Source: Opitutus sp. ER46 (lineage in GTDB: Bacteria; Verrucomicrobiota; Verrucomicrobiia; Opitutales; Opitutaceae). From it: DNA of 64,000 bases. The position numbers were made by a program, and so were the translations under genes. The DNA lies in assembly GCF_003054705.1 (NCBI RefSeq), contig NZ_QAYX01000024.1, positions 62,001 to 126,000 on the forward strand, written 5' to 3'. This document shows positions 24,680-33,394 of the stretch, piece by piece; positions within the stretch are counted from its first letter, which is position 1, and each line of letters starts with the position of its first letter. A model generated the notes under the pieces. That model saw only the letters and a program-made list of their open reading frames with translations. It was not told where the DNA came from and did no database searches.

Positions 24680-26908
24680 ATGGCATCTCTCCGCTGGTCC
24701 GGCCTCGCGGCCCTCTTCTCCGTCGGTTGTTCGCTCGCCTTCAGCGCGCCGGCGAACCCCGTCCAGGTCGACTTCACGGTCAAGAATGGTTGTGCCGAGC
24801 TGGCGTGGCGGTCGGACGGCCTGGCGTTGGCGGCGCAAAGCGCCGGTCTTCCCCGCGCGGAAGGCGGGGCGGGCGCGGTGTGGACGCTGCGATTGCAGTC
24901 GGTGCAGGACGCGAAGGCGACGCTCGATCTCAGCAGCCGCGACCAGCAGGCGAAGGTGGAGCCGATTGCCGGTGGTTATCGCGTGAGCTACGGTCCGCTG
25001 GTGGATGCGAGCGGCGGCCGGCACGCGCTCGAGCTGATGCTCGAGGTGCGGTCTGAGTACGCGGCGTTCGCGGTGACCGGCAGCTTGCGCAACGGCACGA
25101 CGGCGTGGCGCGTGGTGGAATTCGCCGGCCCGGTGGTGGGCGGGTTGCCGGCGCAGCTCGAGCAGCACCCGCTGCTGGTGCCCTACGGATACGGCATGCA
25201 GGTGCGGGCGGTGCCGAAGGAGCCGACGAAGCCCGCCAAGCGGGCGCCGGCGTGGCTGGCGGCGGGCGAGGGTGTGCTGGAGCTGAAGGCGGACTATCCC
25301 TCCTACGAGGCGAGCATGCCCTGGCTGGCGCTGACCGGCGAGGCGGGCGGGCTTTACTTGGGCGTGCATGACGCGCAGCAGGCGCCGACGAATCTCGTGG
25401 TGCGGCATGACGCCGCCACAAATCGGCTGTCGCTTCGTCTCGCTCATCCCCTGACTGTGGCGCCGGGCGACAGCTGGGCGCTGCCGAAGACCGCGGTGTA
25501 CCTCTACCGCGGTGGCTGGCAGACCGCGGCGAAGTTTTACCGGGCCTGGTACGACCGCGCGTGCCCGGCGCCCGCGACGATTCCCTGGGTGAAGCAGAGC
25601 TCCGGCTGGCTGCTGGCGATTCTACGACAGCAGAACACCGAGCTCATCTGGGACTATCCCTCGATTGCAAAGCTCTGCGATGTCGCGGACGAACGTGGGC
25701 TGAATATCGTGGGACTCTTCGGCTGGACCGAGGGCGGTCACGATCGCTGGTACCCCGATTACCAGCCGGACGAACGGATGGGCGGCGAGCAGGGGCTCAA
25801 GGCCGCGATCACGGCGGCGCACCAGCGCCAGAAACGGATCGTGATCTACTACAACGGGCAGCTCATCGACCAGGGCTACAGCTACTGGGAGCCGCGCGGC
25901 CGCGCGATGACGGTGCAGGAGGCGGATGGCAGCTATGCGTTCCAGTCCTGGCAGAAGTATCTGGATACGCCGGCGCGCATTCACGGGCTGGCGTGCCTCG
26001 CTTCGGTGGACTGGTATCAGGTCCTGCTGAATCTCGCGCTGAAGGCGCACCGGTTGGGGGCGGACGGCGTGATTTACGACCAACTGGGAATGACCGCGCC
26101 GATGACGTGCTACGCGAAAGGGCACGGGCACCCGGTCCCGGCGGTGGTTTACGGTGCGGATCGGACGCGGCTGTTGCAGCGCGTCCGCGATCACATGCGC
26201 ACGGTGCAGCCGGACTTTCTGGTGATGACGGAAGGGCTGCATGATGCGGTGCTGGGCTCGGTGTCGCTGTTCCACGGCTGCGTGCTCGGGGTGTTTGCGC
26301 CGACGACGGCCGAGGTGCGGCACCTGCAGGGAGCAAAGACGGTGTTCGCGCAGTTTCCCGATCTATTTCGGTACACGTTTCCCGAGGTGCTGACGACGAT
26401 CCGGAATCCACGACCGATGCAGGAGCGGCGGACGACGAATTACGCCTGCCTGTTTGGCATGCGGCACGAAATCGAGACTCGCTACGCGGCCGACAAGGCA
26501 TACCTGCTGGAAGGGAAAATGCCGGCCGCGGACGCGTACGCCAACATGGTGTCGAAGGTCACGGTGAGCGCGGTGCAGTCGATGTCCCCGGCTGAAGCGA
26601 CGAAGTACCTCCGCACAATGGTCGATTTTCAGCGGACACATGCGGCCTTCCTCTGGGAAGGGCGGTTTGCCTCGAACCTGGGCTACACCATCGACGGGCC
26701 GGCGACGCTGCTGGCGCGGGCCTATGAGTCGGGCGACCGACTGGCGGTGGTGGTGTGGAATCCGGAGAAGACGCCGGCGAGCTTCCAGGTGGCCGTGCCC
26801 GGCTACCGGCTGACCGAGGCCTTTGAACCGGAGCGCGGCGCGGTCGATCCGGCGGCGTCGCTCGGCGCGGACAGCATTCGGCTGCTGATCGCCGTGAAAG
26901 CGCAGTGA
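24680..26908 (+). CDS. Secreted DUF6259-type glycosidase-like protein
   Basis: The product is 742 aa from the ATG at 24680, with a signal peptide (LAALFSVGCSLAFSAPA). The N-terminal ~270 residues look like a beta-sandwich, followed by a TIM-barrel-like part ('NIVGLFGWTEGGHDRWYPDY', 'RIVIYYNGQLIDQGYSYW', 'DGVIYDQLG') and a C-terminal beta-domain. This layout matches proteins labelled DUF6259, which resemble alpha-galactosidase or related clan-D glycosidases. Candidate catalytic Asp residues are those in VIYDQ and EGGHD, but this is not established. It sits behind TonB receptor 2 and probably trims the same glycan. Confidence 0.65.
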   Translation: MASLRWSGLAALFSVGCSLAFSAPANPVQVDFTVKNGCAELAWRSDGLALAAQSAGLPRAEGGAGAVWTLRLQSVQDAKATLDLSSRDQQAKVEPIAGGYRVSYGPLVDASGGRHALELMLEVRSEYAAFAVTGSLRNGTTAWRVVEFAGPVVGGLPAQLEQHPLLVPYGYGMQVRAVPKEPTKPAKRAPAWLAAGEGVLELKADYPSYEASMPWLALTGEAGGLYLGVHDAQQAPTNLVVRHDAATNRLSLRLAHPLTVAPGDSWALPKTAVYLYRGGWQTAAKFYRAWYDRACPAPATIPWVKQSSGWLLAILRQQNTELIWDYPSIAKLCDVADERGLNIVGLFGWTEGGHDRWYPDYQPDERMGGEQGLKAAITAAHQRQKRIVIYYNGQLIDQGYSYWEPRGRAMTVQEADGSYAFQSWQKYLDTPARIHGLACLASVDWYQVLLNLALKAHRLGADGVIYDQLGMTAPMTCYAKGHGHPVPAVVYGADRTRLLQRVRDHMRTVQPDFLVMTEGLHDAVLGSVSLFHGCVLGVFAPTTAEVRHLQGAKTVFAQFPDLFRYTFPEVLTTIRNPRPMQERRTTNYACLFGMRHEIETRYAADKAYLLEGKMPAADAYANMVSKVTVSAVQSMSPAEATKYLRTMVDFQRTHAAFLWEGRFASNLGYTIDGPATLLARAYESGDRLAVVVWNPEKTPASFQVAVPGYRLTEAFEPERGAVDPAASLGADSIRLLIAVKAQ

Positions 26909-26909
26909 T

Positions 26910-26990
26910 CAGTTTTCGCTGCCGCGAAAACTGACAAAATGGCGCAGCCATTTTGCTGAGCAGACGGTCGGACGCAGTCCGGCCGTCTGC
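26910..26990. terminator. Three consecutive hairpins between convergent genes
   Basis: Three perfect or near-perfect hairpins stand in a row: CAGTTTTCGC-TGCC-GCGAAAACTG (26910-26933), CAAAATGGC-GCA-GCCATTTTG (26935-26955), and a 13-bp stem around GCA (26960-26990) that reaches the SDR stop codon. They probably terminate both genes. The first hairpin is a copy of one also seen at 3935 and 43046. Confidence 0.75.
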
Positions 26991-27757
26991 TACCTGAAGT
27001 ACATGCCGCCGTTCACGTCGATGACGGTACCTGAAATGCGGGCGGCGGCGGGACTGGCGAGATAGACGGCGGCGGCGCCGATGTCATCGGCGGGGGAGAC
27101 GCCGAGCGGGACAGACTGGGTAAAGCCTTCGCGCGTCTTCGCGCTGTGCGTCTGCCGCAGCATCTCGCTGTCCACGATACCCGGGGCGATGGCGTTGACG
27201 GTGATGCCGAACGGCGCGCCGGTGCGCGCGAGCGTGCGGGTGAAACCCAGCATGCCGCTCTTGGCGGTGGCGTAGTGGACAAAACCGTACAGCGCGCCCT
27301 GGTGGGCGACGACGGAGCTGATCTGGATGATCCGGCCGGAGCGCTGTTCGCGCATGATTCGCATGGCTTCGCGGGAGCAGAGAAAGGTGCCGGTGAGATG
27401 GGTGCGCAGCACGGCGTTCCAGCTCTCGAGCGTCGTGGCGAAGATGTCCTCGTGCCGGACGATGCCGGCGTTGTTGACGAGGATGTCGAGCCGGCCGAAC
27501 TCCGCCGCGGCGGCGGCGAACATGCGCTGGACCCCGGGCTCGTCGCCGACATCGCACGCGATGAACAGCGCGCGGCGGCCGGTGGCGCGGATCGCAGCGC
27601 AGGTGGCTTCAGCCTCCGGGCTGGCGGCGAGGTCGTTGACGACCACGTCGGCGCCAGCGCCCGCGAGGGCGCGGGCGATCGCGGCACCGATGCCGCGGGC
27701 GGCGCCGGTCACGAGGGCGGTCTGCCCGAAGAGCGGAAGGGGTTGGGGGGAAGTCAT
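26990..27757 (-). CDS. SDR-family dehydrogenase 2
   Basis: The product is 255 aa from the ATG at 27757. It is a classical SDR with TGAARGIG (residues ~15-22), NNAG, Ser in 'QISSVVA', and YATAK at the active site. It is preceded by a cluster A box, so it belongs to the same regulon as the receptors. A 3-oxoacyl-ACP reductase-like call is possible by sequence, but the context favours a sugar or sugar-acid dehydrogenase. It has only moderate similarity to the SDR at 12070. Confidence 0.85.
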   Translation of the reverse strand: MTSPQPLPLFGQTALVTGAARGIGAAIARALAGAGADVVVNDLAASPEAEATCAAIRATGRRALFIACDVGDEPGVQRMFAAAAAEFGRLDILVNNAGIVRHEDIFATTLESWNAVLRTHLTGTFLCSREAMRIMREQRSGRIIQISSVVAHQGALYGFVHYATAKSGMLGFTRTLARTGAPFGITVNAIAPGIVDSEMLRQTHSAKTREGFTQSVPLGVSPADDIGAAAVYLASPAAARISGTVIDVNGGMYFR

Positions 27758-27812
27758 GGGTCGGCGCCAAGCACGGCGCGGGCGGCAGACTACCGCCGCG
27801 GCGCGGAGCGGT

Positions 27813-27853
27813 CCCAGTGGCAATTCACGCCAGCACTTACCGTTTTTGCGCCA
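27813..27853 (-). promoter_or_regulatory. Cluster A box for SDR 2
   Basis: On the minus strand TGGCGCAAAA is followed after 21 bp by TGGCGTG and, 11 bp on from the start of that repeat, by GCCACTGGG. It lies 56-96 nt before the ATG at 27757. It matches the TonB receptor 2 box at most conserved positions. Confidence 0.72.
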
Positions 27854-27880
27854 GCAGAGTGCGGCGGGCGCGCGACTGCT

Positions 27881-29050
27881 TCACAGCGCGTGCGAGCGCT
27901 TGCGGTAGGCGTCGGGATGGCAGCCGACGCGTTCCACGAACATGCGGGTGAAGGCGGACAGGGCGGCGTAGCCGGACTGGCGCGCGACCTCGCTGATGGT
28001 GTTGTGGGTGCGGCGGAGGAGCTGCTTGGCGAGGGCGAGGCGGAACTCGATGATGAAGTCGTGGATGGTGCGTCCGGTGCTCGCGAGGAAGCGGCGCTCG
28101 AGCGTGCGGCGCGGGATGCCGATGGTGTCGACGATCTGGTCGGTGCCAAAGGGGCAGTGGGCGCGGGCGCGGATGAGCTCGATGGCGGCGACGACCTTGG
28201 GGTCGGCGACGAGGAGGCGTTCGCTGGAGGCGCGGATGACGACCTCGGTGGGTGGCAGGGAGCGCTGGGCGGGCACGGCGCGGCCCTGGTAATGGGCATC
28301 GATGGCCTCGGCGGCGAGCCGGCCGATCTCGCGGGTGGGAATGCAGACGCTGGAGAGGCCCGGCTCGACGAGTTCGCAGATCAGCTCGTCGTTGCCGGCG
28401 CCGACGAGGGCGATCTCCTCGGGCACGGCGAGGCCGGCCCAGCGGCAGGCGGCGAGGATGCGCTCGGCGATCTTGTCGTCGAACGCGAGGATGCCGGTGG
28501 GTTTGGGCAGGCCGCGGAGCCAGGCGCTGAGCTCGGAGAGCTGGGAATCACCGGTGGCGGAGACGCCGGCGAAGGTGTCGACGGTGAACCGCTTCTCGCG
28601 CAGGCGGGCGGCGAAGCTGGCGGCGCGCCGGACGGAGGGCGGGTGGGTGGCGTCGGGGCCGCAGTAGGCAAAGTGTTCGAGGCCGAGGCTCTCGAGGTGC
28701 TGGGCGGCGACCGTGCCGACGGCCGCGTCATCGACGAAAACGGCGGCGTCATCGAGCTCCAGGTTGCGGGCGCTGGTTTCGACGCAGAAGACGCCGTGCT
28801 TGCGGAGCTGCCGGTGAAAATGCCGGGAGCGGTCAAACAGGATCGCCCCGTCGACCTTCATCTCGATGACGCGCTCGATGCCGGCGGCGTCGTCCTGGCG
28901 GACGAGGAGCAGGTTCCAGTTGCGCTGGACGGCGTATTCGTAGACCCCGAGCAGGCGTTCACGCCCGGGGCCGTCGCGCGTATCAATGCAGACGGCGACC
29001 CGCAGGCGTCCGGGGCGTGGTTTCTGGACCCGTTTGCGGCTGGCGGCCAC
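27881..29050 (-). CDS. XylR-like regulator 2 (LacI-type sensor + AraC HTH)
   Basis: The product is 389 aa from a GTG at 29050. It is a paralog of regulator 1 with the same sensor ('VAVCIDTRDGPGRERLLGV', 'FAYCGPDATHPPSVRRA') and a nearly identical AraC HTH ('TDQIVDTIGIPRRTLERRF', 'ISEVARQSGYAALSAFTRMF'). The sensor differs more than the HTH, as expected if the two respond to different sugars but bind shared operators. It begins only 20 nt after the recA stop on the same strand, with no room for a promoter beyond the recA 3' end, so read-through from recA is likely. Confidence 0.88.
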   Translation of the reverse strand: MAASRKRVQKPRPGRLRVAVCIDTRDGPGRERLLGVYEYAVQRNWNLLLVRQDDAAGIERVIEMKVDGAILFDRSRHFHRQLRKHGVFCVETSARNLELDDAAVFVDDAAVGTVAAQHLESLGLEHFAYCGPDATHPPSVRRAASFAARLREKRFTVDTFAGVSATGDSQLSELSAWLRGLPKPTGILAFDDKIAERILAACRWAGLAVPEEIALVGAGNDELICELVEPGLSSVCIPTREIGRLAAEAIDAHYQGRAVPAQRSLPPTEVVIRASSERLLVADPKVVAAIELIRARAHCPFGTDQIVDTIGIPRRTLERRFLASTGRTIHDFIIEFRLALAKQLLRRTHNTISEVARQSGYAALSAFTRMFVERVGCHPDAYRKRSHAL

Positions 29051-29070
29051 GTCGCCTGCGGGACCGGAGG

Positions 29071-30162
29071 TTATTCGGCGGGGGCGCCGGTGATGACTTC
29101 GCCGCCCTTGACGCTGACCTTCTCAAGGATGGCGGCCTTCACCTTGGCGGCGAGTTCCGGCTTTTCCTTGATGGCCTGCTTGGCGGCGTCGCGGCCCTGG
29201 CCGACGAGGTTGCCCTCGTAGGCGATCCAGGCGCCCTTCTTTTCGAGAATCTTGTGTTCGAGGCCGAGGTCGAGGAGCGAGCCGTTGGCGGAGATGCCCT
29301 CGTCGTACATGATGTCGAACTCGCACTCGGTGAACGGCGGGGCGACCTTGTTCTTGACCACCTTGATCTTGGTGCGGTTGCCGATGACCTTGCCCTCGGG
29401 CGTCTTGATCTGGTCCTTGCGGCGAATGTCGATGCGGACCGAGGAGAAGAACTTCAGGGCGCGACCGCCGGGCGTGGTCTCAGGGTTGCCGAACATGACG
29501 CCGATCTTTTCGCGGATCTGGTTGGTGAAGATGCAGACGCACTTCGTCTTGCTGACGACGGCGGTGAGGCGGCGCATGGCCTGGGACATCAGGCGGGCCT
29601 GGGAGCCGACGGTGGCGTCACCCATCTGGCCGTCGAGTTCCTGCTTGGAAATGAGGGCGGCGACCGAGTCGATGACGATGACGTCGATCGAGTTGGAGCG
29701 GATGAGCGTCTCGGCGATGTTGAGCGCGTCCTCGCCGGAGTCGGGCTGGGAGACGAGCAGGTCGTCGAGGTTGACGCCGACGACGCGGGCGTACTTGGGG
29801 TCGAGGGCGTGTTCGACGTCGATGAAGGCGGCGAGGCCGCCCTTGCGCTGGGCCTCGGCGATGACGCTCAAGCAGAACGTGGTCTTGCCGGAGGACTCGG
29901 GGCCGTAGATCTCGATGATACGGCCGAGCGGCAGGCCGCCGACGCCGAGGGCAAGGTCGATGGCGAGGGAGCCGGTGGAAAGGGTCTCCACCTTCATCTT
30001 GGTGGCGTCACCCAGCCGCATGATGGAGCCCTCGCCGAACTGCTTGGTGATGGCGGAGAGGGCGAGCTCGATGTTCTTGTCGCGGGCCGGAGCGGCGACG
30101 GCGACTTCCGCCTTCTTGGCGGCGGGACTGGCGGACTTGGTTTCGGGAGCGGCTTTGGACAT
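29071..30162 (-). CDS. recA: Recombinase RecA
   Basis: The product is 363 aa from the ATG at 30162; the open frame continues upstream but without RecA-like sequence. The core is standard: MAW/linker region '[21 protein letters not shown]', Walker [10 protein letters not shown], '[26 protein letters not shown]', Walker [11 protein letters not shown], and DNA-binding loops L1/L2 ('[18 protein letters not shown]', '[22 protein letters not shown]'). The N-terminal ~25 residues are an Ala/Lys-rich extension common outside Proteobacteria. RecA drives strand exchange and co-activates LexA cleavage. A 20-bp palindrome about 130 nt upstream is a candidate SOS operator. Confidence 0.97.
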   Translation of the reverse strand: MSKAAPETKSASPAAKKAEVAVAAPARDKNIELALSAITKQFGEGSIMRLGDATKMKVETLSTGSLAIDLALGVGGLPLGRIIEIYGPESSGKTTFCLSVIAEAQRKGGLAAFIDVEHALDPKYARVVGVNLDDLLVSQPDSGEDALNIAETLIRSNSIDVIVIDSVAALISKQELDGQMGDATVGSQARLMSQAMRRLTAVVSKTKCVCIFTNQIREKIGVMFGNPETTPGGRALKFFSSVRIDIRRKDQIKTPEGKVIGNRTKIKVVKNKVAPPFTECEFDIMYDEGISANGSLLDLGLEHKILEKKGAWIAYEGNLVGQGRDAAKQAIKEKPELAAKVKAAILEKVSVKGGEVITGAPAE

Positions 30163-30169
30163 GGGAGCG

Positions 30170-30204
30170 GAAAAGTGAAAGTGACGGTGAGAGTGAAAGT
30201 GGGG
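30170..30204. repeat. GTGAAAGTGACGGTGAGAGTG repeat in the recA leader
   Basis: Degenerate GTGAAA/GTGAGA units occupy the 35 bases before recA; on the coding strand this is CACTTTCACTCTCACC. It resembles the runs at 3795 and 9596, also upstream of minus-strand genes. Confidence 0.5.
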
Positions 30205-30291
30205 TCGAGTGGCGCGCGAGGCGCGTTCGGACGTGGTAGCGTGGGAGGTGGCGGGGCCGAGGCAAGGATGGAGGCGACGCGGCGGCCCCGG

Positions 30292-30311
30292 ACGTGTACA
30301 CGTGTACACGT
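30292..30311 (-). promoter_or_regulatory. Candidate SOS (LexA) operator upstream of recA
   Basis: A perfect 20-bp palindrome built from ACGTGTACAC and its complement is centred at 30301/30302. Its inner 14 bp read TGTAC-ACGT-GTACA. From memory, the LexA motif reported for Verrucomicrobia is TGTTC-N4-GAACA; this site has the same layout with one symmetric change per half. It is 130-150 nt upstream of the recA ATG. Confidence 0.5.
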
Positions 30312-30452
30312 GGCGGCGTCAAGGGGGATTCCGGCACACACCTGGCAGGCGGTGGAGGGGCGCTGGCTACCGGGGCCCCGTTTGGGGCCGCCGGGCGTCG
30401 GGAAGGGGAAGTCAGCGCCAGCCTGCCGGGTGGCAGGTGTCTCTGCGGCGCA

Positions 30453-32384
30453 TCACTCGATCTGGACCCACTGGCCGCGGACGAGGCTGCGGACGGTGGG
30501 GGTGCCGGGGGGGAGCCGGTTGGGATCGAGGAAGTTCTCGTCGAAGTACCAGTTGCGGGTGGGCACTTCGTAGTAGCGATTGCCGCTCGAGCCGGGTTCG
30601 CGCCACGAGGCGGTGGACTGCTTGCTGGCGTAGAGATTCACGATCGAGCCGTAATAGGTGAGTCGCTTGCCGCTCCACGTTTCCATCAGCCGGAGGTAGT
30701 TCTCCGCGCCGCCACTGTAGGCCGTGCCGTCGGAAGCGATGACGCCGGAGACCAGCGCGCAATTGACGGTGGTGTTGGCGGCCACGCGGCTGCCGGTGCC
30801 GGTGGAGGACGTGTAGGAGCTGGACCAATTCTTCGAGAGGATCGTGACGGCGTCAGCGATAACCGAGGCGGGCTCGTAGTAGCCGGAGACCATGTTGGCG
30901 GCTTCGAGATCGGTGCCGGAGTTCACGGCGGGTTCGCCGCCGGTGTTGTAGTTGCCGACGATGTACGCGGCGTTGTCACTGGCGACGGTGAGGCCAGCGG
31001 TCGGACTCGAGGAAAGGGTGCCGGCGGGCAGAGATGAGCCGTTGATGAGCCGGATGCCGGTGCGCCGGGTCGAGGTGTTGCTCACGTCGGTCACGTAGAG
31101 GATCCCATTCCAGAAGGTCTTGCCCTTGATGTCGGTGGCGATCGTGTCGCCCTTCAGGTCGGCCGGCACGGTGCCGGTCCAGGTGGTATCGGACGGGATC
31201 GTGGCGGGGAGTCCGCCGGCAGCCTGGGCGGCGGTGAGCTTCGCGACATCGACGTTGGTCGTGTAGATCGTCTTCGCCTCGCGGTAATCGTAGATCTGGT
31301 AGTCGGTGCTGCTCCCGGTGGAGTCGGTGAGGATCAGGGTGGAGAGATAGTCGGCGAGCGTGCCGGTGATGACAGTGCCGTCCTTGGTTTTGAAAATCTT
31401 GCTGCGGGCGGCGATCTTCTCGCCGGTCGGCGCGGTGACCTCGGCGGACGAGGTGTTCACCAGGACCTTGAGGCCGGCGAGGGTGTAGAGCCGGTCGGCG
31501 GCGTTGACATCGGTCTGGCCGACAACGGGGATCTCGATCAACTCGCGGGCGCCGTCGTTGTTGGCGTTGGTGTCGCTGGTGTTGGAGGCGAAGTCACCGG
31601 GGACGCTCTGCGTCGAACTCAGCACCGGCGTGCCCTTCTGGTAATCCGGGGTGGTGGCGGAGGTCATCTTGCCGCGCGGGTCTTCCGGGAGCTTACGTTG
31701 GGCGACGTAATTGTTCACCGTGGTGATGTAGTCGGTGAAGGTCAGCTTGCCGCTGGCGGCGATGTACATCTTGCCGTTGGTGTGCACGCGGCCGCCGATC
31801 TTCATCGCGCCGCCGGCGCCCATCTCGAGGTCGCCGTTGTAGAAGATGGCATACTGGAAGAGCGGGGTGAGCGTGTAGTCCCACTCGCGCTGGTACTGCA
31901 CGTGCACGGGCGCCTTCATCAGCGGGACCTTGCGGGTGAATTCGACGACCGTGATGTATTTGTAGACGCCCTTGGTGGCCGTGAAATCGGAGTGCGAGCC
32001 GACCGGCACGCCGCCCTGCACGGGGACGGTGATGAAGGCCTGCCATTCGTAACCGTCGTCCGCGGTGAAGACCGTGGTCGGGGCCTTCGAGAGATTGGTG
32101 ATGCTGGAGATGGAGGCGGCGTCGGGCAGCAGGTCGCTGGTGCTTTCGCTGATGCGGGTCTTGAGCTGCTGGTAGGCGAGTTCGAACGCGTATTCGGCGG
32201 CGTAGGTGGATTCGAGCCGGATGTTGCTCCGCTTCTCCGCCTTCGCGCTCGTGTTGATGTAGCTGTAAACGCCGCCGAGGATCGTCGCCATGACGACGGC
32301 GAGGATGAGCAAAAGGAAGAGCGCGCTGCCGCGATTGCGATTTCGCCACCCGGTGCGGCGCGGGAAACGTGAGGCCGTCTTCAT
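30453..32384 (-). CDS. Large PilX-like pseudopilin-associated protein
   Basis: The product is 643 aa. The N-terminus has a basic leader (RFPRRTGWRNRNRG) and a hydrophobic segment 'SALFLLLILAVVMATILGG', as in PilX-type minor pilins. The following 'YAAEYAFELAYQQLKTR' is typical of the family. The remaining ~570 residues are rich in Ser/Thr/Gly/Asn and look extracellular, far longer than Proteobacterial PilX (about 170-200 aa). It overlaps the preceding pilin gene by 4 bp (ATGA), so it is the last gene of a coupled three-gene operon. Surface or adhesive roles are inference. Confidence 0.75.
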   Translation of the reverse strand: MKTASRFPRRTGWRNRNRGSALFLLLILAVVMATILGGVYSYINTSAKAEKRSNIRLESTYAAEYAFELAYQQLKTRISESTSDLLPDAASISSITNLSKAPTTVFTADDGYEWQAFITVPVQGGVPVGSHSDFTATKGVYKYITVVEFTRKVPLMKAPVHVQYQREWDYTLTPLFQYAIFYNGDLEMGAGGAMKIGGRVHTNGKMYIAASGKLTFTDYITTVNNYVAQRKLPEDPRGKMTSATTPDYQKGTPVLSSTQSVPGDFASNTSDTNANNDGARELIEIPVVGQTDVNAADRLYTLAGLKVLVNTSSAEVTAPTGEKIAARSKIFKTKDGTVITGTLADYLSTLILTDSTGSSTDYQIYDYREAKTIYTTNVDVAKLTAAQAAGGLPATIPSDTTWTGTVPADLKGDTIATDIKGKTFWNGILYVTDVSNTSTRRTGIRLINGSSLPAGTLSSSPTAGLTVASDNAAYIVGNYNTGGEPAVNSGTDLEAANMVSGYYEPASVIADAVTILSKNWSSSYTSSTGTGSRVAANTTVNCALVSGVIASDGTAYSGGAENYLRLMETWSGKRLTYYGSIVNLYASKQSTASWREPGSSGNRYYEVPTRNWYFDENFLDPNRLPPGTPTVRSLVRGQWVQIE

Positions 32385-33394
32385 TGGTTCGTCGGATCAG
32401 TCCGGGTATAAACGGTGGTTTGCACGCCCTGGAGCGTGCGCCCGGAGCCGCTGCCGCCCGGTACCTTCTGCAGATTGATGATCACGTAATTCTTGGCGTC
32501 GGTCGGGATCACGAACGGCACCGTGGCCGTGCTCGAGACGTTGGCCGGCTCGGAGAGCGGGCTGAAATCGATGTCCCGGGCGAGCACGGTGTACTGGGCG
32601 GTGTTCTTGCTGTCCGGATAGTAGCGCAGTTCGCCCTGGTTCTTTCCTTCGGCCGAGACGACCTCGAACATCATGCGGCGGCCGGAGGTGGCGTTGATGC
32701 GGGTGCCGCTGGGCACGCTCACGCCGAGTTTCGCCGTGAGGGTGAGGGTCTTGTTGCCCTTGCTGTTGCTGATCGAGTTGATGACGCGCTGGGTCGCGAT
32801 GCCGAACGCGGTGGCGGGGATCGTGATGGTGTCGCCGACGGCGAATATCGAATTCAGATCGGTCGTTGGCATTTCGCTGGCTGCCTTGAAGTAGGTCGCG
32901 ACATCGGTGTTGGTGATCGCGCCGGCCGGGCGGGCCGCACTCTTCCAAGCGGAGACAACCACGGCGGGGAGCGTCAGGTCGGAGAGCTTCAGGACCTTCT
33001 GGTCGCTCTTGGTGCCCTTGATCGTCTTCGCGTCGTCGATCCAGGTGATGTCCTCCACGGTCGCGTACCCGATGTCTTTGGGCGGAACGAGCAGCTTGAG
33101 TCCGCCGGACTCAACCGTCGGGAGCTGCGAGGCGCTCCGTACGGCTTGGGAGATGACGTCGGTCGCGTAGCGCAACTCCGCCGTGCCCTTCAGGCCAAAC
33201 TCGGTGTGATGCGCGCGCTTCATTGCGGCGACGTACACCACCATCGTCATGCTGATGGCCAGGCCGAGAATCGAGGTGGCGACCAACACCTCGGTCAGGG
33301 TGAAGCCCGCTTGGCGCCGGCATGAGGACGAAAGAACGGGAGAAGGAGCGAGGTCCGAAATCATGGCAGGCGATGGGCGGGTTCGGAAGGTCAC
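32381..33394 (-). CDS. Prepilin-type minor pilin, PilW-like
   Basis: The product is 337 aa from a GTG at 33394 that overlaps the upstream stop (GTGA); an ATG at 33364 is an alternative. The class III prepilin signal is RQAG/FTLTEVLVATSILGL, with cleavage after Gly and Glu at +5. The length and position between a PilV-like and a PilX-like gene suggest PilW. It is processed by prepilin peptidase and would sit in a type IV pilus or type II-like pseudopilus tip. It overlaps the next gene by 4 bp. Confidence 0.8.
   Translation of the reverse strand: MTFRTRPSPAMISDLAPSPVLSSSCRRQAGFTLTEVLVATSILGLAISMTMVVYVAAMKRAHHTEFGLKGTAELRYATDVISQAVRSASQLPTVESGGLKLLVPPKDIGYATVEDITWIDDAKTIKGTKSDQKVLKLSDLTLPAVVVSAWKSAARPAGAITNTDVATYFKAASEMPTTDLNSIFAVGDTITIPATAFGIATQRVINSISNSKGNKTLTLTAKLGVSVPSGTRINATSGRRMMFEVVSAEGKNQGELRYYPDSKNTAQYTVLARDIDFSPLSEPANVSSTATVPFVIPTDAKNYVIINLQKVPGGSGSGRTLQGVQTTVYTRTDPTNQ

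Noticed and set aside
26990-27757. FabG (3-oxoacyl-ACP reductase)
   Set aside because: The sequence is SDR-generic. The location under the cluster A box and away from fatty-acid genes argues against FabG.
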